From the NCBI RefSeq assembly GCF_004307425.1, contig NZ_SEWZ01000001.1:311662-375661 (forward strand): a stretch of DNA of 64,000 nt. The letters are read 5' to 3'. Shown here piece after piece: positions 18,298-26,913 of this stretch. A program made the position numbers and the translations under genes. Positions within the stretch are counted from its first letter, which is position 1. The number at the start of each line of letters is the position of its first letter. This DNA comes from Aquirufa antheringensis (GTDB lineage: Bacteria > Bacteroidota > Bacteroidia > Cytophagales > Spirosomataceae). Under the pieces are notes generated by a model that was not told the origin of the DNA, ran no database searches, and saw nothing but the letters and a program-made list of their open reading frames with translations.

Positions 18298-18912
18298 CTA
18301 TTTCCCTATTCTGTATGGGGAAGTTTGAATTAATTCATCGATTGACTTCAAAATTTCCTCACGTCCTACGTGCTTTTCCGCCGAGGTAATAAACAAAGGA
18401 GGTAATTCATCCCACATTTCTAATAGGAAGTTTTTGTAGACGTCCACACTTTCGTTCACTTGCTTTTGAGATAGCTTATCTGCTTTCGTAAACACGATAT
18501 AAAACGGAATCTCATCCTCTACCATTCGGCTCATGAACTCGATATCCACCGCCTGAGGCTTCAAACGAATATCCACTAACACAAACAAGCAAGTCAAATT
18601 CTCCCGATGGATTAAATAATCAAAAATCATTTTCTCAAATTCCTTCCTTTTTTCCTTGCTGACTTTGGCAAAACCATAACCCGGTAAATCCACTAAATAC
18701 CACTTCTCATCAATAATGAAGTGATTAATCAATTGCGTTTTTCCCGGTGTTTGCGATGTTTTAGCTAAACCTTTATGAAAGGTCAGCGAATTTATCAAGG
18801 ATGATTTTCCCACATTCGAACGGCCAATAAAGGCAAATTCAGGAAATCTTGCCGGAGGGCAATTCTTAAAGTCGGTGTTACTGGTAACGAATTTCGCGTT
18901 AATTTGAGCCAT
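18298..18912 (-). CDS. engB: Ribosome biogenesis GTPase YsxC/EngB
   Basis: 204 aa TRAFAC GTPase needed for 50S assembly. G1 GRSNVGKSS, G3 DLPGYG and G4 TKAD are all present. Two starts are possible. The longer (18936) would lie inside a perfect -7 promoter box (18934-18941), so I chose the ATG at 18912, which gives the normal MAQINAKFVTSNTDF start. The promoter directly abuts the left 7-bp repeat array of the four-helix-bundle cassette. Confidence 0.95.
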   Translation of the reverse strand: MAQINAKFVTSNTDFKNCPPARFPEFAFIGRSNVGKSSLINSLTFHKGLAKTSQTPGKTQLINHFIIDEKWYLVDLPGYGFAKVSKEKRKEFEKMIFDYLIHRENLTCLFVLVDIRLKPQAVDIEFMSRMVEDEIPFYIVFTKADKLSQKQVNESVDVYKNFLLEMWDELPPLFITSAEKHVGREEILKSIDELIQTSPYRIGK

Positions 18913-18933
18913 GGGGCGGGTGATGATGAGGGA

Positions 18934-18941
18934 CAAAGGTA
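18934..18941 (-). promoter_or_regulatory. Bacteroidota -7 element for engB
   Basis: The minus strand reads TACCTTTG, perfect TAnnTTTG, 21 nt before the ATG at 18912. The 7-bp repeat array begins 8 nt upstream and occupies the place of a -33 element. Confidence 0.55.
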
Positions 18942-18948
18942 AGGAAAA

Positions 18949-19053
18949 TAGTCGCTAGTCGCTAGTCGCTAGTCGATAGTCGATAGTCGATAGTCGATAG
19001 TCGATAGTCGATAGTCGATAGTCGATAGTCGATAGTCGATAGTCGATAGTCGA
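18949..19053 (+). repeat. Heptamer array, 15 units (left)
   Basis: Three TAGTCGC units then twelve identical TAGTCGA units, 105 nt. Perfect homogeneity of the last twelve points to recent expansion by slippage or unequal exchange. Confidence 0.98.
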
Positions 19054-19137
19054 TAGAAATTGGAATACAAGTTAGTTGATTGGAATTGTGTTGCCAAAAA
19101 TCAAAATTTGTTGCAATGGTATTAAATAGGTAGAATA

Positions 19138-19515
19138 ATGAAAATTAGAACTTTCGAGGATTTATTGGTTTGGCAAAAGTCTATTGTCCATTCTGTAGAA
19201 TTATATAAACGATTTCAGTTAAATACTGATTTTGGATTTAAGAATCAGATTCAACGAGCATCAATTTCAATTTCGAATAATATAGCTGAGGGCTTTGAAC
19301 GTGGATCTGATCGCGATTTCAGACGCTTTTTGTTTATCGCTCAAGGTTCGTGTAGTGAAGTTAAATCTATGATTTTTATAGCTGTCAAGTTGAAATATAT
19401 AAATCAAGATGAATTTGATATCATTTATGCTCAATTGACTGAAATAGGCAGAATGCTTTTTGGCCTAATGAAAACCTTAAATAGTTCAGAGATCAGAAAA
19501 TACAGGTCCGACTAG
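19138..19515 (+). CDS. Four-helix-bundle protein (23S rRNA IVS-protein family)
   Basis: 125 aa. It starts MKIRTFEDLLVWQKSI and contains NQIQRASISISNNIAEGFER and FIAQGSCSEVKS, the signature of the small four-helix-bundle family first seen in intervening sequences of 23S rRNA genes; the Avd accessory protein of diversity-generating retroelements is a distant structural relative. Basic surface, likely nucleic-acid binding; function unknown. More AT-rich than hemE next to it. Its TAG stop (19513-19515) is supplied by the first unit of the right heptamer array. No rRNA gene or reverse transcriptase is in the window. Confidence 0.88.
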   Translation: MKIRTFEDLLVWQKSIVHSVELYKRFQLNTDFGFKNQIQRASISISNNIAEGFERGSDRDFRRFLFIAQGSCSEVKSMIFIAVKLKYINQDEFDIIYAQLTEIGRMLFGLMKTLNSSEIRKYRSD

Positions 19516-19620
19516 CGACTAGCGACTATCGACTATCGACTAGCGACTATTGACTATCGACTATCGACTAGTGACTATCGACTAGCGACTCTCGACTAGT
19601 GACTATCGACTAGTGACTAT
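19509..19620 (+). repeat. Heptamer array, 16 units (right, inverted relative to left)
   Basis: Sixteen contiguous 7-mers, CGACTAG, CGACTAT, TGACTAT and one CGACTCT, 112 nt. This is the reverse complement family of the left array but with mixed units. It contains the stop codon of the four-helix-bundle gene and ends 8 nt before the hemE -7 box. Confidence 0.98.
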
Positions 19621-19628
19621 TTTTTCCT

Positions 19629-19636
19629 TAACTTTG
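19629..19636 (+). promoter_or_regulatory. Bacteroidota -7 element for hemE
   Basis: TAACTTTG, perfect TAnnTTTG, only 8 nt before the hemE ATG, so the mRNA would be leaderless or nearly so. The same ten bases TAACTTTGCG occur at the nrnA promoter. Confidence 0.55.
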
Positions 19637-19644
19637 CGTTAGAT

Positions 19645-20673
19645 ATGGAAAAACTACAAAACGATCTTCTTCTTCGTGCCGCGCAGGGTCTGCCTGTGGA
19701 GCGAATCCCGGTTTGGGTGATGCGTCAGGCGGGGAGGATTTTACCTGAGTATAGAGCGGTGCGCGCGAAAGCGGGTTCCTTCATTGGTCTAGCGACGCAT
19801 CCAGAAATGGCGGCGGAGGTGACGATTCAGCCGGTGACACGTTTTGGGGTGGATGCGGCGATTATCTTTTCGGATATTTTAGTGGTACCGGAGGCGATGG
19901 GTTTGCCCTATGTGATGGAGGAGCAGAAGGGTCCGGTTTTTCCAGAGGTGATTCGGTCGAAAGCGGATTTGGCGAAGATTCGGGATGCAAATCCGGAACA
20001 GGATTTGAAGTATGTGTTAGATGCGATTAAGATTGTGAAGAAGGAGTTGGCTGGCAAGGTGCCTTTGATTGGTTTTGCTGGTGCGCCGTTTACGATTTTC
20101 TGTTATATGGTGGAGGGGAAAGGGTCGAAGACTTTTTCGCAGGCCAAAAAGATGTTATATGCTGAGCCTGAGTTAGCGCACGCTTTGTTGCAAAAGATTA
20201 CGGATTCTACGATTTCGTATTTAAAAGCACAGGTCGCGGCTGGGGCTAATTTGGTCCAAATTTTTGATTCATGGGCGGGAATTTTATCGCCAGCGCAGTA
20301 TTCGGTGTTTTCAACTCCTTATCTAAAGCAAATTTGTGATGCGGTGACGGAAGTTCCGGTGACGCTTTTTGCCAAAGGCGCATTCTTCGCTCGCGAGGAA
20401 ATGGCGACACTTAATTGTGCGACCATTGGTTTAGACTGGAATATGGATATCGCAGAATCGCGTCGATTAGTAGGTCCTAACAAGACTTTGCAAGGGAATT
20501 TAGATCCTTGTGCCTTATATGGTGACTTCAAGACGGTAGAAGCGGAGACTAAGAAGATGATTGATCAATTTGGGACGCAACGCTACATTGCTAACCTAGG
20601 TCATGGGGTTTATCCGGACATTGATCCTGATAAGGTCCAGTGTTTTGTGGATACGATTCAGAATTATAAATAA
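19645..20673 (+). CDS. hemE: Uroporphyrinogen decarboxylase
   Basis: 342 aa; converts uroporphyrinogen III to coproporphyrinogen III in haem synthesis. The N-terminal [16 protein letters not shown] block (substrate arginines) and [11 protein letters not shown] are conserved, and the C-terminal [15 protein letters not shown] is typical. Full length. It stands alone, with a -7 box very close to the start and a strong terminator after it. Haem supply links it to the cytochrome c nearby, but not by operon. Confidence 0.97.
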   Translation: MEKLQNDLLLRAAQGLPVERIPVWVMRQAGRILPEYRAVRAKAGSFIGLATHPEMAAEVTIQPVTRFGVDAAIIFSDILVVPEAMGLPYVMEEQKGPVFPEVIRSKADLAKIRDANPEQDLKYVLDAIKIVKKELAGKVPLIGFAGAPFTIFCYMVEGKGSKTFSQAKKMLYAEPELAHALLQKITDSTISYLKAQVAAGANLVQIFDSWAGILSPAQYSVFSTPYLKQICDAVTEVPVTLFAKGAFFAREEMATLNCATIGLDWNMDIAESRRLVGPNKTLQGNLDPCALYGDFKTVEAETKKMIDQFGTQRYIANLGHGVYPDIDPDKVQCFVDTIQNYK

Positions 20674-20706
20674 AAAAAAGCCTCGCGATGAACGAGGCTT
20701 TTTTTA
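20672..20706. terminator. Bidirectional intrinsic terminator (hemE / guaB)
   Basis: Stem AAGCCTCG / CGAGGCTT with a 7-nt loop, flanked by A8 and T7, between the converging hemE and guaB genes. Confidence 0.9.
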
Positions 20707-20722
20707 TGAATAAGCGAAAATC

Positions 20723-22192
20723 TTATTTCGCAGAATAGTTAGGCGCTTCTTTCGAGATGCTCACATCGTGTGGGTGACTTTCTTTCACACCGGCTGAAGT
20801 GATTTTCACGAACTTCGCTTGTTGCATCGCTTCGATGGATGAAGCTCCGCAGTAGCCCATGCCGGCTTTTAGTCCACCGACCATTTGGTACAAGATCTCT
20901 GTCACCGAACCTTTAAACGGTACGCGACCTACGATTCCTTCTGGAACTAATTTTTTGATATCGTCTTCCGCGTCTTGGAAGTAACGGTCTTTCGATCCGT
21001 CTTCCATAGCCTCTAAGGAGCCCATTCCGCGGTATGATTTGAATTTACGTCCTTCCAAAATGATCATCTCACCTGGTGCTTCGTCTGTTCCAGCAAGAAG
21101 AGAACCGATCATGACGGTACTGGCGCCGCCTGCGATGGCTTTGGCCACATCCCCTGAATAGCGAATACCTCCGTCAGCAATGACTGGGACATCATATTTT
21201 TGTAAAGCTTTGGCCGCTTCATATACCGCCGTCAATTGAGGCATACCCACACCCGCGATGATACGCGTCGTGCAAATACTACCTGGGCCTACACCCACTT
21301 TAACTGCATCCGCTCCCGCTTCCGCTAACGCAACGGCTGCTTCGCCTGTGGCGATGTTACCAACAATTACATCCAAGGTAGGGAATGCTTTCTTGACTGA
21401 TTTCAAGGCATCGATGACGCCTTTCGAGTGACCGTGCGCGGTATCAATACTGATAACGTCTACACCCACTTGCACTAAGGCTTGCACGCGGTCTAATAAA
21501 TCCGGTGTTACACCTACGGCAGCACCTACGCGAAGACGGCCTAGTGGATCTTTCGATGCCAAAGGGTGTGACTTGCGCTTCAATATATCTTTATAAGTAA
21601 TTAATCCGATCAACTTCCCGTTCTTATCGATGATCGGTAATTTTTCGATTTTGTATTCTTGCAAAATGCTTTCGGCCTCTTCCATGCTGATTCCTTCTTT
21701 GGCCGTAATCAAATTGTCCTTCGTCATGATCTCTCTCACGGGACGAGCAGTTTGTTTTTGGAAACGTAAATCACGATTCGTCAAAATGCCCACTAATTTT
21801 CCATCATTATCGATCACCGGAATGCCACCGATCTTGAATTCCTTCATGATGCGTTGAGCATCTCCTAAAGTGGAGTTGTCTTTCAAGGTCACCGGATCGA
21901 TGATCATGCCTGACTCAGAGCGCTTCACCTTGCGAACTTGAGCGGCTTGTTGTGCAATCGTCATGTTCTTGTGGATGATCCCGATGCCACCTTCTTGCGC
22001 TAAAGCGATGGCTAAATCAGCTTCCGTAACGGTGTCCATCGCTGCGGAAACAATCGGAATATTTAACCAAATGTTGCGCGTAAGGCGAGAAGAAGTACTT
22101 ACTTCACGGGGTAAAACCTCGGAATAAGCGGGAAGCAAAAGTACGTCGTCGTACGTTAAGGCTTCAAAAAGAAATTTAGTGGAATCAAGCAT
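20723..22192 (-). CDS. guaB: Inosine-5'-monophosphate dehydrogenase
   Basis: 489 aa IMPDH, the rate-limiting enzyme of GMP synthesis, oxidising IMP with NAD. A catalytic TIM barrel is interrupted by a CBS-domain pair at about residues 95-210 ([19 protein letters not shown] and [19 protein letters not shown]). The loop GPGSICTTR carries the catalytic Cys near residue 300. A full TTG-N21-TAATTTTG promoter lies upstream. Confidence 0.97.
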   Translation of the reverse strand: MLDSTKFLFEALTYDDVLLLPAYSEVLPREVSTSSRLTRNIWLNIPIVSAAMDTVTEADLAIALAQEGGIGIIHKNMTIAQQAAQVRKVKRSESGMIIDPVTLKDNSTLGDAQRIMKEFKIGGIPVIDNDGKLVGILTNRDLRFQKQTARPVREIMTKDNLITAKEGISMEEAESILQEYKIEKLPIIDKNGKLIGLITYKDILKRKSHPLASKDPLGRLRVGAAVGVTPDLLDRVQALVQVGVDVISIDTAHGHSKGVIDALKSVKKAFPTLDVIVGNIATGEAAVALAEAGADAVKVGVGPGSICTTRIIAGVGMPQLTAVYEAAKALQKYDVPVIADGGIRYSGDVAKAIAGGASTVMIGSLLAGTDEAPGEMIILEGRKFKSYRGMGSLEAMEDGSKDRYFQDAEDDIKKLVPEGIVGRVPFKGSVTEILYQMVGGLKAGMGYCGASSIEAMQQAKFVKITSAGVKESHPHDVSISKEAPNYSAK

Positions 22193-22240
22193 AGCAAATA
22201 ATTTGAACCGGGTGTTGAATGAGTGCCCTTATTTGCAGGA

Positions 22241-22272
22241 CAAAATTACATGAAATTTCTGAAATAATTCAA
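22241..22272 (-). promoter_or_regulatory. guaB promoter (TTG-N21-TAnnTTTG)
   Basis: The minus strand has TTG (22270-22272), a 21-nt spacer and TAATTTTG (22241-22248), 48 nt before the guaB start. Confidence 0.65.
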
Positions 22273-22345
22273 TCCTTTTCTGAAATTTTCTCCCAGATTT
22301 AGATTTTTAGCTGTAAATTGCGGCTTGAATTTTTAAGCCTTCGTA

Positions 22346-22714
22346 ATGAACTATCAACCTCAGGATTTCCTTCCGATTTTTGTTCAGCTAGCAGCTGCTT
22401 TGGCATTTATCGTCGCTACGATGGTAGCCACTCACACATTAGGTCCTAAAAGACATTCTAAAAAGAAAGATGACGCCTTCGAATGTGGAATTGAGTCGAT
22501 CGGAGATGCGCGTACGCCTATCTCAGTGAAGTATTTTTTGGTAGCCATTCTTTTTGTGCTATTTGACATAGAAATCGTCTTTATGTATCCTTGGGCGGTT
22601 AATTTCAAACAATTGTCTTGGAACGGTTTCTATGATATGCTCGTATTCATGGGCTTACTTTTAGTGGGTTTCTTGTACGTATTGAAAAAAGGAATTTTAA
22701 AGTGGGAAAAATAA
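22346..22714 (+). CDS. nuoA: NADH-quinone oxidoreductase subunit A
   Basis: 122 aa membrane subunit of complex I with three hydrophobic helices. The FECGIE block (near residue 47) and the acidic VLFDIEIVFMYPWA segment are conserved. First gene of the ten-gene nuo cluster, divergent from guaB over 153 nt. No good TAnnTTTG match was found upstream; an imperfect TAGATTTT lies at 22300-22307. Confidence 0.96.
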   Translation: MNYQPQDFLPIFVQLAAALAFIVATMVATHTLGPKRHSKKKDDAFECGIESIGDARTPISVKYFLVAILFVLFDIEIVFMYPWAVNFKQLSWNGFYDMLVFMGLLLVGFLYVLKKGILKWEK

Positions 22715-22761
22715 ACATATTGGCCTTGCCAAAGTTTATATATTCAACAGATAATTAAGAT

Positions 22762-23310
22762 ATGAGTAATTCAACAGTTCAAGTGGCTGAAGCGCCTCCA
22801 GGAGTAGAGGGAGCGGGTTTTTTCGCTACGTCATTAGATAGTTTAGTAGGTTTAGCACGTGCTAATTCACTTTGGCCACTACCATTCGCTACTTCTTGCT
22901 GCGGTATTGAGTTTATGTCTACGATGGCATCTCATTATGATATCGGTCGTTTTGGTGCGGAGCGTTTAAGTTTCTCTGCCCGTCAAGCGGACGTTTTGAT
23001 GGTGATGGGAACCATCTCTAAGAAAATGGCACCGGTTGTAAAACAGGTGTATCTCCAAATGGCTGAGCCACGTTGGGTATTATCGGTAGGGGCTTGTGCT
23101 TGTTCTGGCGGTATTTTTGATACGTATTCTGTACTGCAAGGAATTGACCGTATCATTCCCGTGGACGTATATGTGCCAGGTTGCCCACCACGTCCGGAGC
23201 AAATTTTGGATGGCTTTATGCAGATCCAAGAATTGGCAAAAAATGAAACTACGCGTAGAAGAAATGAGCCAGAATACAAGGCTTTATTAGCTTCTTACGG
23301 AATCGAATAA
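22762..23310 (+). CDS. nuoB: NADH-quinone oxidoreductase subunit B
   Basis: 182 aa peripheral subunit carrying cluster N2, the last iron-sulfur centre before quinone. The ligand cysteines are seen in [17 protein letters not shown] and VPGCPPRPE. Normal length. Followed after 2 nt by nuoC, which here is a separate gene and not fused to nuoD. Confidence 0.97.
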   Translation: MSNSTVQVAEAPPGVEGAGFFATSLDSLVGLARANSLWPLPFATSCCGIEFMSTMASHYDIGRFGAERLSFSARQADVLMVMGTISKKMAPVVKQVYLQMAEPRWVLSVGACACSGGIFDTYSVLQGIDRIIPVDVYVPGCPPRPEQILDGFMQIQELAKNETTRRRNEPEYKALLASYGIE

Positions 23311-23312
23311 GT

Positions 23313-23810
23313 ATGAACGATCAGATAATCGAAGCGCTTCAGGCGCAGTTTGGCGAAGAGGGAGTGTATGGAGTAGGTGAGTCACACGGCATTTTGCAGG
23401 TGACTACGGCGGTAGAAAATATCGTTCCAATGATTCACTTCTTGTATGCACACCCGGTATTTAAGTTTCAATTTTTGACGGATTTAGCGGGAATTCATTT
23501 TCCAGAGGCTAAAGGGCAGGAATTGGGAGTGATTTACCACTTACATTCTTTGGAAAACAACGTACGTCTTTGGATTAAGGCTTATGCGCCTATAGAAGCG
23601 CCTACTTTCCCTACGATCACCGGCCTTTTTGCTACGGCAAATTGGATGGAGCGCGAGGCGTTTGATTTTTATGGTATCCTCTTCGAAGGTCACCCTAATT
23701 TGACCCGTATCCTGAATATGGACGAGATGGATTACCACCCGATGCGTAAAGAATATCCATTAGAGGATGCGACGCGTCACGATAAGATTGATGAATTGTT
23801 TGGACGATAA
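23313..23810 (+). CDS. nuoC: NADH-quinone oxidoreductase subunit C
   Basis: 165 aa hydrophilic 30-kDa-type subunit of the connecting module. The conserved block is ANWMEREAFDFYGILFEGHP with MDYHPMRKEYPLED after it. Short for the family but complete. Pairs with NuoD in the Q module. Confidence 0.95.
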   Translation: MNDQIIEALQAQFGEEGVYGVGESHGILQVTTAVENIVPMIHFLYAHPVFKFQFLTDLAGIHFPEAKGQELGVIYHLHSLENNVRLWIKAYAPIEAPTFPTITGLFATANWMEREAFDFYGILFEGHPNLTRILNMDEMDYHPMRKEYPLEDATRHDKIDELFGR

Positions 23811-23819
23811 TAAATAGAC

Positions 23820-25055
23820 ATGTCTGAAATAGCTTTAGTAAACAGCCCTAATGTAGGATTAGATAAAACACAAAAAGGGGGACCTTATGTGAATGAATTA
23901 TCTACGTTAAACTTAGGTCCTACGCACCCAGCGACGCACGGTATCTTCCAAAACATCTTAACGATGGACGGAGAAACCATCGTAGACGCGGAGCAAACGG
24001 TGGGTTATATCCACCGGGCCTTTGAGAAAATCGCAGAACGTCGTCCTTTCTATCAAATCACGACTTTAACAGACCGCATGAACTATTGTTCAGCTCCTAT
24101 TAACAATATGGGCTGGCACATGACGGTAGAGAAATTGTTAGGCATCGAAGTACCTAAGCGCGCGCAATACATGCGTGTGATCATGATGGAACTTGCGCGT
24201 TTAACGGATCACATTGTGTGTAATTCCATTCTAGCGGTAGATACCGGAGCCTTAACGGGTTTCTTATATGTTTACCAATGGAGAGAGTTTATCTACGAGA
24301 TTTACGAGGAGATGTGCGGTGCCCGTCTTACGACGAATATGGGTCGTTTCGGCGGTATGGAGCGTGATTTCACGCCTGTAGCAATCGAAAAAATCCAAAA
24401 ATTATTAAAAGAACTTCCAGCCGCTTTGAAGGAATTCGAAGGCATGGTGATGCGTAACCGTATCTTCATGGACCGTACCCAAAATGTGGGCGGGATTTCT
24501 GCCGAACGCGCATTAAACTACGGATTTACTGGTCCTAACTTACGTGCTGCAGGTGTCGATTATGATGTACGTGCCATGAACCCGTATTCTTCGTATGAAG
24601 ATTTCGAATTCGATGTGCCAGTAGGTACAAAAGGCGATACGTATGATCGTTTCTTAGTGCGTGAAGAGGAGATGTGGCAAAGTTTGCGCATCATCCAACA
24701 AGCGATGGACAATCTTCCAGAGGGAGCATACCACGCAGATGCACCACACTATTATTTACCAGATAAGCAAGACGTTTACCACAACATGGAGGCCTTGATC
24801 TACCACTTCAAAATTGTGATGGGAGAGATCGATGCACCGGTAGGTGAGGTTTACCACTCAGTAGAAGGCGGAAACGGGGAATTAGGTTTCCACTTGGTTT
24901 CTGATGGAGGTCGTACACCCTACCGTTTGAAATTCCGTCGTCCCGGATTTATATATTACCAGGCTTTCCCAGAGATGATCAAGGGAACCACCCTTTCAGA
25001 TGCGATCGTAACGATGTCATCGATGAACGTAATTGCAGGAGAGTTAGATACATAA
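23820..25055 (+). CDS. nuoD: NADH-quinone oxidoreductase subunit D
   Basis: 411 aa 49-kDa subunit that forms the quinone site with NuoB. LNLGPTHPATHG (with the loop histidine), GYIHRAFEKIAE and the C-terminal DPVMGEID-like region (here KIVMGEIDAPVG) are conserved. Separate from NuoC. Spacing to nuoE is 3 nt. Confidence 0.97.
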   Translation: MSEIALVNSPNVGLDKTQKGGPYVNELSTLNLGPTHPATHGIFQNILTMDGETIVDAEQTVGYIHRAFEKIAERRPFYQITTLTDRMNYCSAPINNMGWHMTVEKLLGIEVPKRAQYMRVIMMELARLTDHIVCNSILAVDTGALTGFLYVYQWREFIYEIYEEMCGARLTTNMGRFGGMERDFTPVAIEKIQKLLKELPAALKEFEGMVMRNRIFMDRTQNVGGISAERALNYGFTGPNLRAAGVDYDVRAMNPYSSYEDFEFDVPVGTKGDTYDRFLVREEEMWQSLRIIQQAMDNLPEGAYHADAPHYYLPDKQDVYHNMEALIYHFKIVMGEIDAPVGEVYHSVEGGNGELGFHLVSDGGRTPYRLKFRRPGFIYYQAFPEMIKGTTLSDAIVTMSSMNVIAGELDT

Positions 25056-25058
25056 GAC

Positions 25059-25544
25059 ATGAGCAAGATTGTTTTCCCAGCAGAAACGCTGGAATTAGTG
25101 AAAAAAATTATCGCCCGCTATCCGGATGGAAAGCAGAAGTCGGCCTTGTTGCCTATTCTTCACTTAGCGCAAGCGGAGTGGAAGTGGTGCTCTCCGGAGG
25201 TGATGGATTATGTAGCGTCGCTACTTTCTATCAGCTCGATTGAGGTATACGAGGTGGCGTCTTTCTATACGATGTTCCATTTAGAACCGGTAGGAGAGCA
25301 CGTGATTGAGTATTGCCGTACAGGCCCTTGTTGCTTAATGGGTGGCGTGGAAGTATACGATCACTTGAAGAAACGTTTGAAAATTAATACCGGCGAAACG
25401 ACGAAGGATGGCAAGTTTACCATCAAAGAAGTGGAGTGTTTAGCCGCTTGCGGATGGGGTCCTGTTTTCCAAATCCGCGAAAAATACTACATGCACTTAA
25501 CGAAAGAGAAAGTGGATGAAATTATAGATGAACTGAGCAAATAA
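25059..25544 (+). CDS. nuoE: NADH-quinone oxidoreductase subunit E
   Basis: 161 aa thioredoxin-like subunit holding the off-path [2Fe-2S] cluster N1a. Ligands are the Cys-x4-Cys pair in CRTGPC and the Cys-x3-Cys pair in CLAACGW. Part of the NADH-input module with NuoF and NuoG. Confidence 0.96.
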   Translation: MSKIVFPAETLELVKKIIARYPDGKQKSALLPILHLAQAEWKWCSPEVMDYVASLLSISSIEVYEVASFYTMFHLEPVGEHVIEYCRTGPCCLMGGVEVYDHLKKRLKINTGETTKDGKFTIKEVECLAACGWGPVFQIREKYYMHLTKEKVDEIIDELSK

Positions 25545-25552
25545 GGCCTAGG

Positions 25553-26893
25553 ATGAAGATATTAACCGAACATATAGACGTACCTAACATCGACACCATT
25601 GACGTGTTCATGAAGCATGGTGGGTATTCAGCGGTCCAAAAAGCGATTAAAAAAATGACCCCTGACGAGGTCACGGAAGAGGTGAAAAAGTCAGGTCTAC
25701 GTGGTCGTGGAGGCGCAGGTTTCCCGGTAGGTATGAAGTGGTCGTTTTTGGCTAAGCCTGAGGGTGTGCCTCGTTATTTAGTGTGCAACGCGGACGAATC
25801 AGAGCCTGGTACGTTCAAGGACCACTATCTGATGTGGAAATCCCCACATACCTTGATCGAAGGAATGATTGTTTCTTCGTTTGCCCTAGGAGCAAACACC
25901 TCGTACATCTACGTGCGTGGCGAATTGATGTATGTGATCAACATCCTAGAAAAAGCGATTCAAGAGGCGTACGATAAAGGATTATTAGGAAAGAATATCT
26001 TAGGTTCAGGTTACGATCTTGATCTATTCGTTCAGCCTGGTGGTGGAGCTTATATCTGCGGAGAAGAAACCGCATTATTAGAATCCTTAGAAGGTAAACG
26101 AGGTAATCCTCGTAATAAGCCACCTTTCCCAGCGGTGAAAGGTTTATGGCAATGTCCTACGGTAGTGAATAACGTGGAATCTATCGCAGCCACTTCGTGG
26201 ATCGTTAACAACGGTGGCGATGCCTATGCGGCGATTGGAGTAGGACGTAGTACAGGAACGAAATTAATCTCTGCTTCTGGTCACATCAAAAAACCAGGTG
26301 TTTACGAGATCCCATTAGGGATTACGGTCGAAGATTTCATCTACTCTGATGAATGGTGCGGCGGTATTCGCGATGGACATAAATTAAAAGCAGTCGTAGC
26401 CGGTGGTTCGTCTGTACCGATCTTGCCAGCGGAGTTAATCTTAACGACAGCGGCAGGGGAGAAGCGTTTGATGACTTATGAATCTTTATCGGATGGTGGT
26501 TTTGCTACCGGAACGATGTTAGGGTCAGGAGGTTTTGTGGTGATGGATGAGACCGCTTGTATCGTTCACAATACGTTGACTTTTGCGAAATTCTACCACC
26601 ATGAGTCGTGTGGACAATGTTCCCCATGCCGCGAAGGAACGGGTTGGATGGACAAAGTATTGCACCGCATCGAGCATGGTCAAGGCCGCAAAGAAGACAT
26701 CGATTTGTTAGTCGATGTAGCGAAGAAAATTGAAGGAAATACGATTTGTCCATTAGGGGATGCGGCGTCTTGGCCAGTGGCTGCGGCGATTCGCCATTTC
26801 CGCGATGAGTTCGAGTGGCATATTGAACACCCAGAATTAGCGACAAAACCAGGCGCGGTATTTATGCGCAAGGGGGCTAGTTGGACAAAATAA
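25553..26893 (+). CDS. nuoF: NADH-quinone oxidoreductase subunit F
   Basis: 446 aa flavoprotein that binds NADH, FMN and cluster N3. GRGGAGFPVGMKW and GAYICGEETALLESLEG mark the FMN/NADH fold; the N3 ligands are in ESCGQCSPCREG plus the Cys in TICPLGD. The gene ends 20 nt before the chosen start of nuoG. Confidence 0.97.
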   Translation: MKILTEHIDVPNIDTIDVFMKHGGYSAVQKAIKKMTPDEVTEEVKKSGLRGRGGAGFPVGMKWSFLAKPEGVPRYLVCNADESEPGTFKDHYLMWKSPHTLIEGMIVSSFALGANTSYIYVRGELMYVINILEKAIQEAYDKGLLGKNILGSGYDLDLFVQPGGGAYICGEETALLESLEGKRGNPRNKPPFPAVKGLWQCPTVVNNVESIAATSWIVNNGGDAYAAIGVGRSTGTKLISASGHIKKPGVYEIPLGITVEDFIYSDEWCGGIRDGHKLKAVVAGGSSVPILPAELILTTAAGEKRLMTYESLSDGGFATGTMLGSGGFVVMDETACIVHNTLTFAKFYHHESCGQCSPCREGTGWMDKVLHRIEHGQGRKEDIDLLVDVAKKIEGNTICPLGDAASWPVAAAIRHFRDEFEWHIEHPELATKPGAVFMRKGASWTK

Positions 26894-26913
26894 TTTGGCA
26901 GAAATTAACGAAT

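Larger units (their letters stand above)
18942..19628 (+). mobile_element. Candidate cassette: four-helix-bundle gene between inverted heptamer arrays
   Basis: Left array (TAGTCGC/TAGTCGA)15, an 84-nt AT-rich leader, one gene, and right array of 16 units in inverse orientation (CGACTAG/CGACTAT). The unit ends on both sides at the -7 boxes of engB (minus) and hemE (plus), as if inserted between two divergent promoters. No transposase or target-site duplication is visible. Whether it moves as a unit is inference. Confidence 0.35.

Noticed and set aside
19138-19515. Avd gene of a diversity-generating retroelement
   Set aside because: No reverse transcriptase, template repeat or variable repeat is found in the window; the similarity is only at fold-family level.
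19138-19515. Intervening sequence of a 23S rRNA gene
   Set aside because: The flanking DNA is engB and hemE, with no rRNA sequence.
18949-19620. CRISPR array
   Set aside because: Units are 7 nt with no spacers, and no cas genes are present.
22322-22338. Riboswitch or attenuator before nuoA
   Set aside because: Only a 5-bp GGCTT/AAGCC stem is visible; too little to support a regulatory RNA.
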